A stretch of DNA of 47,096 bases from Oligoflexia bacterium (GTDB lineage Bacteria > Bdellovibrionota > Bacteriovoracia > Bacteriovoracales > Bacteriovoracaceae): contig JADGAM010000009.1 in the NCBI GenBank assembly GCA_015232015.1, positions 3,746-50,841 on the forward strand. Reading direction: 5' to 3'. The position numbers were made by a program, and so were the translations under genes. Positions 19,226 to 28,569 of this stretch are shown here, one piece after another (position 1 is the first letter of the stretch; every line of letters starts with the position of its first letter). The notes beneath the pieces are model-generated. The model was not told the origin of the DNA. It worked only from the letters and a program-made list of their open reading frames with translations, and did no database searches.

Positions 19226-19567
19226 TTAACATTTTTCTTTAATATTTTTTCCCAGATTACTAATTTTTATTTTTATCTCTTCAATTTTTGTTTCTAAAAT
19301 AATTAAGTTAGAAGATATTTTGATCTTTTTATTAATATCATCCTTGTATTTTTCATATAAATCTTGATTTTTTTGTTTTAAGGCAAAAAGCTTTTCTTGT
19401 TTTTCGTTGGCCTCGGTTAAACTTTCTTTTAGAGGATCACAAGAGGCATTTGCTATAGATTTTTCACTAAATAAAAAGAATATAGATATGAGAGGGAGTA
19501 GAAGTAAATAATTTAATAAATTACTCATGATTTTTAAAATGGTGGCCTTAAAGATTTTTTTCCACAT
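19226..19567 (-). CDS. Small exported coiled-coil protein of unknown function
   Basis: 113 residues. After a basic start, residues about 14-38 form a signal-like segment (MSNLLNYLLLLPLISIFFLF) ending near SIANASC, so a signal peptidase site at ANA is likely. The mature 70 residues are Lys/Glu-rich and predicted to be one long coiled coil, with Cys near each end. GAAGG lies about 12 bases before the ATG. It is not recognised further. Confidence 0.55.
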   Translation of the reverse strand: MWKKIFKATILKIMSNLLNYLLLLPLISIFFLFSEKSIANASCDPLKESLTEANEKQEKLFALKQKNQDLYEKYKDDINKKIKISSNLIILETKIEEIKIKISNLGKNIKEKC

Positions 19568-19828
19568 TGAATAGAGTACCTTCTATTATTTTAGGAAGAA
19601 GTTTTTAGATTTAAATTAATATTACAACTTGAATACGTTATATTTATTAAGATTAAGTTATTAAAATTTATAACTGAAGTGACATCGGAATTTGCTATGT
19701 AAAACTTTAATAATAAAAAAGTTAAAAAATTTTTAAGTGAAGATTTTTTTGAATAGCTCGCTTCATTTCTTATAATTTATAATTACTAAGTATAGAAACA
19801 TGAAGTGAGAGGATGAATAAGTGAGTAT

Positions 19829-20136
19829 TTAATATTTCTTTTCAGCACATCTTTTTTTCCCTGGATGCCTTTTGCTGTCTATTATATAACCTACTTTACC
19901 TCCACGGTGAAGGCATGTGTCTACACATTCAGTTGGCTTAGATCCCTTGCAACATAAGTTTTTTGATTTATCTACCTTGAGGCCATTTTCACATCTGCTA
20001 ATTTAAATATTCTTGTTAATACACTTTCAAAACACCAACCAGCATGTTTCTTTGTAGTAACTATTAAAAAGGAGAGTTGTTGTTTTCCGTAAGTTTTTAC
20101 ATCAGTGGGTTCAGCGTTTAAAATAATCTTTATCGT
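19829..20136 (-). pseudogene. Degenerate cysteine-rich gene fragment
   Basis: Two minus-strand frames carry protein-like sequence without a usable start. The first (20136 to a stop at 19972) contains AEPTDVKTYGKQQLSFLIV and HAGWCFESVLTRIFK. The second (about 20004 to a stop at 19829) contains RCENGLKVDKSKNLCCKG and ECVDTCLHRGGKVGYIID with five closely spaced Cys. A frame change near 19990 would join them, so I read a frameshifted remnant of a small exported Cys-rich protein. No homologue is recognised. Confidence 0.4.
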
Positions 20137-20168
20137 TTAAATCATTGTATCCCGCCGATATTGCTGCT

Positions 20169-20220
20169 GGACGCGGAAATTTAATTGTCACATTTAGAGG
20201 CCAATTAAATTTCCGCGTCC
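20169..20220. repeat. 19-base perfect inverted repeat
   Basis: Arms 20169-20187 (GGACGCGGAAATTTAATTG) and 20202-20220 are exact reverse complements with a 14-base loop. The GC-rich ends are unlike the surrounding DNA. On the plus side it is followed by AATATTTTTG, so it could be a terminator read rightward; it also lies just after the stop of the minus-strand gene at 20231-20980. A mobile-element or recombination-site remnant is another option. Confidence 0.7.
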
Positions 20221-20230
20221 AATATTTTTG

Positions 20231-20980
20231 TTATTTTATTTCTGGGCCAGAATAAGTTTTAAGAAAATCTTTGCAGGATGATTTGCAATAAGAGTACTCT
20301 ACAGGTATTGTAATACATCTTTTTTTAATCCAAATTTCTTGCATTACTTTATCAGTTGTCCTGCTCCAGTTTCCTGGGTATGTTCCGTTAGTATCAGATA
20401 TTTTTTGGCATGACCAATTGTAGTTAGAATCGCCTTTATCATCTGGATAAGTATTACATTTTTTGGCTGCCCACAAGGATTGAACATTTGCATCTGCTTT
20501 TCCCGAGTGATTAGGCCAAGTAGCGTACTCATTGGAAATTTGTTGACAAGTTTTACTATTGCTTGGAACTGTAGTACAACTTTTTCTAATCCAAATTTCT
20601 TGCATTACTATATCAGTTGTCCTGCTCCAGTTTTTTGGGTATGTTCCGTTAGTATCAGATATTTTTTGGCATGACCAATTGTAGTTAGAATCGCCTTTAT
20701 CATCTGGATAAGTATTACATTTTTTGGCTGCCCACACATCTTGTAAAATTTTATCTGCTTTTCCCCATTGTACCTGATGCCAAGTACCGTACTCATTGGA
20801 AATTTGTTGGCAAGTTTTACTACTGCTTATTGCTGGTGGAGTTGGAAGTGGAGTAGGTCTATATATTGGTGTTGGAGCGGGGGTTGAGGGAATAATAAGT
20901 GCTTGCGATATTTGAATCGTCACAAGAAAAAATGTAAATACCAGTAATGTAGGTATAATTAGATTAAAAGTACTTCTCAT
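20231..20980 (-). CDS. Secreted tandem-repeat cysteine/tryptophan protein
   Basis: Signal peptide MRSTFNLIIPTLLVFTFFLVTIQISQA, then a Pro/Thr stretch (about 30-50), then two tandem 87-residue units, each with two related 40-residue parts of pattern C-Q/K-x-I-S-x(3)-G/A-T...W...D...Q-x-x-W-x-x-K-x-C (for example CQQISNEYGTWHQ and CQKISDTNGTYPKNW). The last part is followed by three Cys and a stop. The function is unknown; disulfide-stabilised repeats in an exported protein suggest a surface or extracellular binding role (inference). AAGGAGG before the ATG is a strong ribosome site. Confidence 0.7.
   Translation of the reverse strand: MRSTFNLIIPTLLVFTFFLVTIQISQALIIPSTPAPTPIYRPTPLPTPPAISSSKTCQQISNEYGTWHQVQWGKADKILQDVWAAKKCNTYPDDKGDSNYNWSCQKISDTNGTYPKNWSRTTDIVMQEIWIRKSCTTVPSNSKTCQQISNEYATWPNHSGKADANVQSLWAAKKCNTYPDDKGDSNYNWSCQKISDTNGTYPGNWSRTTDKVMQEIWIKKRCITIPVEYSYCKSSCKDFLKTYSGPEIK
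20327..20475. repeat. Long direct repeat, copy A
   Basis: About 149 bases nearly identical to copy B at 20588-20736, offset by exactly 261 bases (87 codons), with only a few differences such as cctggg versus tttggg. It lies inside the coding region of the secreted tandem-repeat protein. DNA identity this high implies recent duplication or gene conversion. Confidence 0.85.
20588..20736. repeat. Long direct repeat, copy B
   Basis: Second copy of the 149-base direct repeat, matching 20327-20475 almost exactly at a 261-base offset. Being a multiple of three, the period allows unit number to change without breaking the frame. Confidence 0.85.
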
Positions 20981-21121
20981 TAATTTTCCTCCTTAAAAGG
21001 TAGAAAGCTATTAAACAGTTAATAATGTTGTTTTTAAATTATAAATTTAAAATGCATTGTATGCAAGATGGTCTAATTATTCATTCCTGATATTAAAGAA
21101 ATAACAAAACAATCCGTTTTA

Positions 21122-22090
21122 TTACTCCATGAAATTAATGGCCGAATTTAATTCTTTAAACCATAAGCTAATATATAATTTTCCAAATTCACAACTGAAT
21201 GGAAGAATTATTGAATATCCTTTTTCTAAAGAGTCAGTTAACTTTATTGCTTCAATTTTTTTGAATTCTCTACCCTCTAAAATAGAAACATCACTTAAGG
21301 TAACGTTACTTTCTAGTCCTGCCAAGATGAGCATCACTTGTGAATGAATTTTTTTTATTTGCTCTTTTACTAAAACAATAGAATCTGCCATAGAAGGTAG
21401 GATTGTAGGTGCAGGTGAAGCTGGAGGCGAAGATAAAGAATTTATATCTGAAATTTTATCTTTTGAATTAATTAAGTTTGTAATCGTTTCTTTGGGAAAA
21501 CTGAGAAACATTAGATACTGATTTGTATTACTATCGACATTAAAAGCACCAGTAAAGTCACCTTCTAAAGTGTTAAGATTTTCTTTTTTGATGAAAATTT
21601 TATCTTTTTTTACTATAGTTTGATATTCAAGATAGTAGATTTTTATTAGTGCATTTACAAAAATTTGTACGAAATTTATACTATCAATTTTACCTAAAAA
21701 AACATCTAACTCTTCTAAAGCCATAATCAAATTTGGAACTACGTTAAATCCCGTATTTTTATCTTCTGTTGTGTTTTGTTCTTTTTTCGAAAGTTTTGTT
21801 ACTAAATTAGTTGGAACATAAAATAGAATTAATTTTTTTTTGGAAGTTGATAATTGTTGTTCGAGAGAAGTGAAGAAGTTAAACCATTCATCAGTAATTT
21901 CAGAGATTGAAGCAAAATTAAAAAGCAAGTGAGTGGGAGTTGTACAACAACTGTGTAATTTGTCTTGTAACACAGATAATGATTGTTGGTGATTTATATT
22001 AGATAAATATACTAAAGAATAATTGTTTTTTTTAATTATGGAAAAAAAATTTGTTTTAACAATATTTGAATTTGAATTTAATTCATTCAT
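21122..22090 (-). CDS. STAS-like plus CheX-like protein
   Basis: The first 140 residues alternate strands and helices in the STAS pattern (SLVYLSNINHQQSL, HLLFNFASISEITDEW, KLILFYVPTNLV). The rest resembles CheX: FVNALIKIYYLEYQTIVKK, EGDFTGAFNVDSNTNQYLMFLSFP, QVMLILAG and IILPFSCEFGKLYISLWFKEL. The Glu and Asn of the usual CheX/CheC E-x-x-N phosphatase motif are not visible (QVMLILAG where ELTNMIAG is expected), so catalysis is doubtful. No receptor or CheA gene is nearby. It follows an ankyrin gene by 34 bases on the same strand, so the two may be cotranscribed. Assignment is by pattern, not by strong identity. Confidence 0.5.
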   Translation of the reverse strand: MNELNSNSNIVKTNFFSIIKKNNYSLVYLSNINHQQSLSVLQDKLHSCCTTPTHLLFNFASISEITDEWFNFFTSLEQQLSTSKKKLILFYVPTNLVTKLSKKEQNTTEDKNTGFNVVPNLIMALEELDVFLGKIDSINFVQIFVNALIKIYYLEYQTIVKKDKIFIKKENLNTLEGDFTGAFNVDSNTNQYLMFLSFPKETITNLINSKDKISDINSLSSPPASPAPTILPSMADSIVLVKEQIKKIHSQVMLILAGLESNVTLSDVSILEGREFKKIEAIKLTDSLEKGYSIILPFSCEFGKLYISLWFKELNSAINFME

Positions 22091-22124
22091 AAAAGCACAC
22101 CGTATTTAATTTGCAATATTTATG

Positions 22125-24359
22125 TTATCTTCTTCGTTTTATTGTTTCAGCTTTTTGTCCTTTATCCTTACTATCTTTTCCACTTACACCCCCACTCCCG
22201 CTTTTTAGTTTATTATTTATGGCATTAATAATTTCATTATTTTCGATGCTCTTTGCATATGCCAAAGCATTTTTTCCTCTATGATCTGTTTCATTTATAT
22301 CCGCACCACCATCTAATAAAACATTAACTAGTTTTAGATCTTTTTTATTAATTGCAGTCATTAATAAAGTAAGACCCTTTATTTTAAAATTTACATTTGC
22401 TCCAGCATTAATAAGTTTTTTAGCGGCCTCAGAATGCCCATAGGTTATGGACAGGGCCAAAGGAGTTAGAGTGGTCTTAACATTTTTTTCTTCCACCAAT
22501 GATCCTGCTGAAAGTATGAAATCGATCATTTCAACATTTCCACTTTGAGCAGCAAATGAGAGTGCGGTAAAACCATTAAAATCTTTGGCATTAATATCTA
22601 GATGACCAACAATTTTTTTTGCAATATCCATTTGTCCTTTAAAGGCAGCAATCATGAGAATATTTTGTCCTGTTGGACCTTTAAATTTTAATAAGTGTCT
22701 TAACTCTGTTTTTTCATCTTCTTTAGGTGGGATTACTTCATTTAAGCGATCATTTATTTCAAATTTCTTCTCATTATTGAAGTTATTATCAACCCCTGCA
22801 CTTATGATATTAAGATCCATTTTAAGATCATCTTCTTTTTTAGTTTCAACTTCTTCTTTTTTTACTTCAAATTGCTCAATAATTTTTTGAGGCACAACTT
22901 TTTTGATTGGTTCTATTACTTCAATAATTTTCACAACTTTATCATTAATAATTTCGTCATCGAGTTCTTTGAGTAGATCAAGCAATCGAATATTATCATT
23001 ATCAGTTATGTTTATATCTGCTCCGCTATCAATTAATATATTAACAACATCAGTACTTTCGTTTTGAGCAGCATAGAAAAGAGCACTTTTACCATCCTTA
23101 TCTTTGATATTAACATCGGCATTAGCTTCTACTAATGAAATAATTATATCATTATGACCTAAATTTTCTTTTGAAAGAAGTAAATCATCGAGAGGTTCAC
23201 TCGTTTCCTCTGGAACAAAGATCTCTTTCCCGGTTAATGGATCAATAATAGACAAAGCACCAAGAAGTTCAGAATCATTAGATGTGCTAGTTTCAGGAAG
23301 ATTATTATTTCTTTCTTTAGCAACATTTTCAGTAAGGATATATGTAAATTCTTTTAAATCATCCAGACCACTTAGTCCTGGATCACTTTTTTTTAACAAA
23401 TCATTTATATCTTTAATAAGGGTATTATTAGAATCAAATACTATTTCATTTACTCCTGCTGCCAACATTAAAGCACTTTGACCATCTGAATTTGTTTCAT
23501 TAACATCAGCTCCTTTTTCAACTAAAAGTTCAACACTACTTTTATCACCCAAAATAGAAGCAACCATTAAGGCACTCACTCCATGATTATCTTTTTCATT
23601 AACATCAACTTTTTGAACTAAATCTTTTAAGACTGATTGTTGATCTTTTACAATTGCTTTCATTAGTGTGCTTCGACCTTCTTTATCTTTTTTATTAACA
23701 TCAGCACCAGCATCAACTAACATTTTTGCAATCTTTTCATGACCACCTTCAATTGCTAAATGAATTGGGGTCTTGCCATTTTTATCGTCTTTTTCTAAAC
23801 CAGTTTTAAGTTTTAAGAGTTTTTTAACTATGCGATCATGTCCGTGAGTTGAAGCATGCATGATAGGGGTAAAACCATCAACGTCTTCTAATTCAAATTG
23901 TGAATATGAACCATGATCAATTAAAAAATCAAATATAGAATTATATCCACCAATCGCACTATATGTTAGTGCTGTTCTGCCATATTTATCTTTTAAAGTA
24001 ATGTCAGCATCAGCATAAAAGAGTAATTTGGCACATTTTGAAAGGCCTAGATAGGAAGCATACATTAAAGCAGAACGAGTCTCCTTATCAGTGAAATTTA
24101 CATTACAGCCAATTGAAATTAAAAATTCAGCACAATCGTCTTTTTTATTTTTCAAGGCCACAATGAGTGGAGTTTGCCCATTTTTGTCTATCTTATCAAT
24201 ATCAAGGTAAGTATTATTAGTGCTTGAAGAAAATCCTTCTGAAAAATATTTTTTTAATTTATCAAAATTACCTTTTGCACAGATACCAAAGATATCTCTT
24301 GATTCATTTTCTACAGTAGTGGTAGTAGTAGTTGTATTAGGAGTAGGTTGAGACTCCAT
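22125..24359 (-). CDS. Long ankyrin-repeat protein
   Basis: 744 residues made mostly of ankyrin units, with about a dozen clear copies: NGQTPLIVALKNKKDDCAEF, RSALMYASYLGLSKCAKLLFYADAD, GRTALTYSAIGGYNSIFDFLIDHG, GKTPIHLAIEGGHEKIAKMLVDAGAD and others through residue 715. The N-terminus has a poly-Thr stretch but no signal peptide, so it is cytoplasmic unless delivered by an unknown route. An acidic linker separates two ankyrin blocks (about residues 490-570). AGAGGAAG before the ATG is a good SD. It could serve as a protein-binding scaffold, possibly for the STAS/CheX-like product next to it. Confidence 0.85.
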   Translation of the reverse strand: MESQPTPNTTTTTTTVENESRDIFGICAKGNFDKLKKYFSEGFSSSTNNTYLDIDKIDKNGQTPLIVALKNKKDDCAEFLISIGCNVNFTDKETRSALMYASYLGLSKCAKLLFYADADITLKDKYGRTALTYSAIGGYNSIFDFLIDHGSYSQFELEDVDGFTPIMHASTHGHDRIVKKLLKLKTGLEKDDKNGKTPIHLAIEGGHEKIAKMLVDAGADVNKKDKEGRSTLMKAIVKDQQSVLKDLVQKVDVNEKDNHGVSALMVASILGDKSSVELLVEKGADVNETNSDGQSALMLAAGVNEIVFDSNNTLIKDINDLLKKSDPGLSGLDDLKEFTYILTENVAKERNNNLPETSTSNDSELLGALSIIDPLTGKEIFVPEETSEPLDDLLLSKENLGHNDIIISLVEANADVNIKDKDGKSALFYAAQNESTDVVNILIDSGADINITDNDNIRLLDLLKELDDEIINDKVVKIIEVIEPIKKVVPQKIIEQFEVKKEEVETKKEDDLKMDLNIISAGVDNNFNNEKKFEINDRLNEVIPPKEDEKTELRHLLKFKGPTGQNILMIAAFKGQMDIAKKIVGHLDINAKDFNGFTALSFAAQSGNVEMIDFILSAGSLVEEKNVKTTLTPLALSITYGHSEAAKKLINAGANVNFKIKGLTLLMTAINKKDLKLVNVLLDGGADINETDHRGKNALAYAKSIENNEIINAINNKLKSGSGGVSGKDSKDKGQKAETIKRRR

Positions 24360-24389
24360 TAATTCTTCCTCTCTTTGTCTTTGTGTATA

Positions 24390-24412
24390 TGTAACATTGT
24401 TGTAACATTAAA
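24390..24412. promoter_or_regulatory. Direct repeat in divergent promoter region
   Basis: GTAACATT, three bases, GTAACATT lies between the divergent ankyrin and MFS genes. Paired repeats here could be an operator for either gene, but no regulator gene adjoins and the case rests on position alone. Confidence 0.2.
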
Positions 24413-24456
24413 TTTGTACATATATTTTGTAGCTATCTTTTATTTTAACAAACATA

Positions 24457-25878
24457 ATGAAAATAAAAATGATAATAAATACTCTACTAAAAAAACTTAA
24501 AAAAAAACGATTACCAACATTACAAACATTACAAATAAATTGGAATACCAACGAACTTGGTAAAGATTTTTGGATCTTTCGTTTTGGTCAAATTATTTCA
24601 ATTATAGGCGATAATTGCAGTTATGTAGCATTGATGTGGTGGATACTTGATAAAACTGGTTCGGCCGCAAAAATTTCTACAGTGCTAGCTCCATCATTAT
24701 TTATTAAAATTTTTCTTTTGCCGCTTTGTGGACCTCTCGGTGATTTTTTTCCAAGGAAATGGATTGTTGTATGTGCTGATTGTTGGAGAGCAATTTTAAC
24801 AATTATTTTAGCAGTTATATTCTATCTTGATTTTTTTTATCTACCATTAATTATGCTTATAAGTATACTTATCGCCGTAGGTTCTGCATTGTTTGAATCG
24901 GTTTCAATAAGTATTATTCCAAATATTATCTCTGATGAAAGTAAAATTCCTAAGGCCGTGGAACAAACTCAAAGTATTATAACTTTTGGAGCAGTTATAG
25001 GAGGGATTTCTGGAGGAGTTATAGTTACTTTCTTAGGTATTGGAGGGGCGTTTATAGTAGATGCAATCTCTTTTATTGTAGCAATGATTGCCACTTTGAA
25101 AATAAAGAGTACTTGCCAAGGCAGAAATGCAAATGAAGGTGTAAAAAGAAGCATATCTAATTCTAATTCTAATTCGTTATCTCTAATTATGATGATTAAA
25201 AAGTGGTTTGCGGATTTATTAGAGGGAATATATGTAATACGAAAAATACCTTTGGAATTCGGAATAGGATTAGTGGCCGCCATATTAAATCTGGTAACCT
25301 CTCCGTTAGTTGTGGCCTTACCAGTTTTAGTAAAAGAAGCACGTAATATGCCGCCTTGGTTTTTGGGTGCATTAGAGGCCAGCGTTGGTGTTGGTGGAAT
25401 TGTGGGAGCAATACTAGTTGGAAAGATGTTAAAAAAGATCCATGCAGATTATGCAATTTTAATGGGTATAATTGCAATTGGGATTGGAATTTCTGTATTA
25501 CCTCGTACACCAAATCTTTTACTTCCTTTATTGATGATGTTTTTTATTGGCATGGGGGCCATGATTACAAATGTTCCTATAATCACAAAATCCACTATGG
25601 CATTACCGGACCAATATCGTTCGCGAGTTGGTTCCTGCGCTTCATTTCTATACCAGATGGCAAATCCAATTGGGGTGGCATTTTCAGGATACCTTATCTC
25701 TACTTTTAGTTTGAATACTACACTTCTTGTTTCAGGGGGATTAGTGATAATACTTTCTCCTCTAATATATAGAATTCCTGATTTTAAAAAATTTATGAGA
25801 CTACCTGATGACAGTGTTGCGACATTTTATATTAAAAACTATCCTGAGGCATTTAAACAAAAATTAAAACAATTTTAA
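24457..25878 (+). CDS. MFS transporter, enterobactin/macrolide-exporter-like
   Basis: 473 residues with about twelve membrane helices, starting after a basic N-terminus. FWIFRFGQIISIIGDNCSYVALMWWIL and the loop GPLGDFFPRKWIVVCAD (the MFS motif A region between TM2 and TM3) match the MFS_3-type exporters. A Ser/Asn repeat sits in the central cytoplasmic loop. The substrate is not predictable from sequence. The SD is weak. The gene is divergent from the ankyrin gene. Confidence 0.8.
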   Translation: MKIKMIINTLLKKLKKKRLPTLQTLQINWNTNELGKDFWIFRFGQIISIIGDNCSYVALMWWILDKTGSAAKISTVLAPSLFIKIFLLPLCGPLGDFFPRKWIVVCADCWRAILTIILAVIFYLDFFYLPLIMLISILIAVGSALFESVSISIIPNIISDESKIPKAVEQTQSIITFGAVIGGISGGVIVTFLGIGGAFIVDAISFIVAMIATLKIKSTCQGRNANEGVKRSISNSNSNSLSLIMMIKKWFADLLEGIYVIRKIPLEFGIGLVAAILNLVTSPLVVALPVLVKEARNMPPWFLGALEASVGVGGIVGAILVGKMLKKIHADYAILMGIIAIGIGISVLPRTPNLLLPLLMMFFIGMGAMITNVPIITKSTMALPDQYRSRVGSCASFLYQMANPIGVAFSGYLISTFSLNTTLLVSGGLVIILSPLIYRIPDFKKFMRLPDDSVATFYIKNYPEAFKQKLKQF

Positions 25879-26090
25879 AACAACAATAAATAATTGAAAT
25901 ATTGTTATTATAATAGCGAAGAATACAAAATAAAAAAAATTCGCAACAATGCCTGGCAAAACATGCAAAATAACTTTCAATTTCCAATGCAACATTGTAA
26001 AGTTTTTTTCATAATAATTTTTATTGTTTGTTTTTTAGTTTCTATTTTCTATTTTTTATTTTTCTATTTTTACAAAGGAAGGTTGAAATT
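25879..26090 (+). other. Leader region upstream of the pyrophosphatase gene
   Basis: It contains a weak AT-rich hairpin (AACAATA...TATTGTT, about 25882-25908) that could end the MFS transcript and a small CAATG/CATTG inverted repeat near 25990. A 66-codon open frame here has no SD and no protein-like composition, so I do not call it a gene. Confidence 0.3.
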
Positions 26091-28511
26091 ATGAAGTTAA
26101 GGTTAAAGTCAGATTCTCCAATTTTGGATCTTCTGAAAAGATTCTCCTCGTTATCGTTTTTATCTTTTTTACTTTTTGCTACTGCCAGTAGCGTGATGGC
26201 CAGCGAAGCAGATTTGATTCTTCCAGATCTTTCATCAGTATCATTTTTTGGAATTTCTGGTTATTCATTGCTTGTTGTTGGTCTTTTTATTTGTGTACTA
26301 GGAATGTTGTTTGGTTTTTTAATGATGAACAACTTAAAAAATCTTCCAGTACATAAAAGTATGCAAGACATTTCAGAATTAATTTACGAGACATGTAAAA
26401 CTTATTTGCAAACTCAAGGAAAATTTTTGGCCATATTATTTGCTTTTATAGCGGTAATTATAATTGTTTATTTCGGACCATTAAGGCACTTTGATGCTCA
26501 TAAAGTTGCCATTATTGTGTTTTTCACTATCGTTGGTATGATGGGTAGTTACGGTGTTGCTTGGTTTGGTATTAGAATAAATACACTGGCAAACTCACGT
26601 TCAGCATTTGCTTCACTTACCGGAAAACCATTTCTAACATACGCTATTCCTCTAAAAGCAGGAATGAGCGTGGGAATGCTCTTGATAAGTGTTGAGTTAA
26701 TTATTATGTTGATAATTTTGCTTTTTATTCCTGGTGATTATGCTGGCCCCTGTTTTATTGGTTTTGCAATTGGTGAATCATTAGGCGCTGCCGCTTTAAG
26801 AATTGCAGGAGGAATTTTCACCAAGATCGCTGATATTGGTTCAGACTTAATGAAAATTGTTTTTAAAATTAAAGAAGACGATGCTCGTAACCCGGGAGTG
26901 ATTGCAGATTGTACAGGAGACAATGCTGGAGATTCAGTGGGTCCCACCGCAGATGGTTTTGAAACTTATGGCGTTACTGGTGTTGCCTTAATTACTTTCA
27001 TTTTATTAGCAGTCGGCGATAAAGACATTCAAACACAATTACTTGTTTGGATTTTCATAATGAGAATTGGAATGATTATTACCAGTGCTCTTTCTTATTG
27101 GATAAATGATGTAATTGCTAAATCAAAATATGCTGAATCTGAAAAATTTAATTTTGAACATCCATTAACATCTCTTGTTTGGATTACATCAATTGTTTCC
27201 ATCGTTGTGACTTTTGCTCTTTCTTATGTATTAATTCCTGAATTAGGAAGCGGTCTATGGTGGAAATTATCAGCAATTATTTCATGTGGTACTATTGCTG
27301 GTGCTTTAATTCCTGAACTTGTAAAAATATTTACTTCTACAGAATCTAAACATGTGAGAGAAGTTGTAAATGCATCTAAAGAAGGTGGCGCCTCTCTTAA
27401 TATCTTATCAGGACTAGTTTCTGGGAATTTTAGCTGTTATTGGATTGGTTTGTCTATTATCGCTCTTATGGCCATAGCATATATGATCAGTGGTATGGGT
27501 CTAATTGATATTATGATTGCAGCTCCGGTATTCGCATTTGGATTAGTGGCCTTTGGATTTTTAGGAATGGGACCGGTTACAATTGCAGTTGATTCTTATG
27601 GCCCAGTTACCGATAATGCTCAATCAATTTATGAATTATCTTTAATTGAAACTATTCCAAACATTAAAGAAGAAATTAAAAAGGATTTCTCTTTTACTCC
27701 TAACTTTGATCGCGCAAAAGAATACTTAGAGCAAAATGATGGTACAGGTAATACTTTTAAAGCAACAGCAAAACCAGTATTAATTGGTACAGCAGTTGTG
27801 GGTGCCACCACTCTTATTTTCTCAATCATCATGCTTTTAACTAAGGGACTCACCGAAGGCAAAGAATATTTGTCAATTATCCACCCACCATTTCTGCTAG
27901 GTTTGATTACGGGTGGAGCAATAATTTATTGGTTTACAGGAGCATCTATTCAGGCAGTGACAACTGGTGCTTATAGAGCGGTAGAATTTATTAAGAAAAA
28001 TATTAAACTTGAAAATACTACTAAAGCATCAATGGAAGATAGTAAAAAAGTGGTAGAAATTTGTACTCAATATGCACAGAAAGGTATGTTTAATATTTTC
28101 TTAACAGTGTTCTTCTCTACTCTAGCTTTTGCTTGTATGGACTCTTATTTCTTTATTGGTTATTTGATTTCTATTGCAATATTTGGCCTATACCAAGCTA
28201 TTTTTATGGCCAATGCTGGTGGTGCTTGGGATAATGCTAAGAAATTAGTTGAAACCGAACTTAAAGCGAAAGGAACTCCACTTCACGATGCAACTGTTGT
28301 TGGTGATACCGTAGGTGATCCATTTAAAGATACATCTTCAGTTTCTATGAATCCAGTAATTAAATTTACAACTTTATTTGGTTTATTAGCAGTTGAATTA
28401 GTTATTGAAGTATCACGTACCACCGCAACTACATTGGCAGTGATTTTCTTTATTATATCAATTATATTCGTATGGCGTTCATTCTACGGTATGAGAATTA
28501 AAAACGATTAA
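26091..28511 (+). CDS. hppA: Membrane-bound ion-pumping pyrophosphatase (K+-independent type)
   Basis: Hydrolyses pyrophosphate and pumps ions across the membrane. I set the start at ATG 26091, with AAGGAAGG at 26075-26082; an upstream ATG at 26028 lacks an SD and adds 21 residues. The active-site segments include IKEDDARNPGVIADCTGDNAGD (positions about 265-285, read in parts) and, late in the protein, DATVVGDTVGDPFKDTSS. GTGNTFKATAK places a Lys where K+-independent enzymes have it, so a proton pump is expected; K+-dependent enzymes have Ala there. About 16 membrane helices are visible. It ends before a hairpin shared with pth. Confidence 0.92.
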   Translation: MKLRLKSDSPILDLLKRFSSLSFLSFLLFATASSVMASEADLILPDLSSVSFFGISGYSLLVVGLFICVLGMLFGFLMMNNLKNLPVHKSMQDISELIYETCKTYLQTQGKFLAILFAFIAVIIIVYFGPLRHFDAHKVAIIVFFTIVGMMGSYGVAWFGIRINTLANSRSAFASLTGKPFLTYAIPLKAGMSVGMLLISVELIIMLIILLFIPGDYAGPCFIGFAIGESLGAAALRIAGGIFTKIADIGSDLMKIVFKIKEDDARNPGVIADCTGDNAGDSVGPTADGFETYGVTGVALITFILLAVGDKDIQTQLLVWIFIMRIGMIITSALSYWINDVIAKSKYAESEKFNFEHPLTSLVWITSIVSIVVTFALSYVLIPELGSGLWWKLSAIISCGTIAGALIPELVKIFTSTESKHVREVVNASKEGGASLNILSGLVSGNFSCYWIGLSIIALMAIAYMISGMGLIDIMIAAPVFAFGLVAFGFLGMGPVTIAVDSYGPVTDNAQSIYELSLIETIPNIKEEIKKDFSFTPNFDRAKEYLEQNDGTGNTFKATAKPVLIGTAVVGATTLIFSIIMLLTKGLTEGKEYLSIIHPPFLLGLITGGAIIYWFTGASIQAVTTGAYRAVEFIKKNIKLENTTKASMEDSKKVVEICTQYAQKGMFNIFLTVFFSTLAFACMDSYFFIGYLISIAIFGLYQAIFMANAGGAWDNAKKLVETELKAKGTPLHDATVVGDTVGDPFKDTSSVSMNPVIKFTTLFGLLAVELVIEVSRTTATTLAVIFFIISIIFVWRSFYGMRIKND

Positions 28512-28520
28512 CATTATTTT

Positions 28521-28549
28521 TCAGTCGTTGGCCATCGGCCGACGACTGA
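28521..28549. terminator. Bidirectional hairpin between hppA and pth
   Basis: A 13-pair stem with one G-T pair and an ATC loop (TCAGTCGTTGGCC / GGCCGACGACTGA) lies between two convergent genes. The flanks are AT-rich on both sides, with TTTT on the left, fitting a shared terminator. Confidence 0.6.
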
Positions 28550-28569
28550 TTAAATTAAGTTAAATTAGA

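Larger units (their letters stand above)
19568..20230. other. Gene-free stretch with decay products
   Basis: This 663-base stretch has no intact gene. It holds the degenerate cysteine-rich frame at 19829-20136 and a strong inverted repeat at 20169-20220. The remainder, 19568-19828, is AT-rich with no feature I can support. Confidence 0.6.

Noticed and set aside
20169-20220. Integron attC site
   Set aside because: The arms are long and perfect and I see no integrase or cassette series, so a terminator or other inverted repeat is as likely.
24969-25709. Several open frames over the MFS gene
   Set aside because: They are out-of-frame or antisense copies of a gene with clear membrane helices.
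25894-26094. 66-codon open frame before hppA
   Set aside because: No ribosome site, composition like spacer DNA, and it overlaps the SD and start of hppA.
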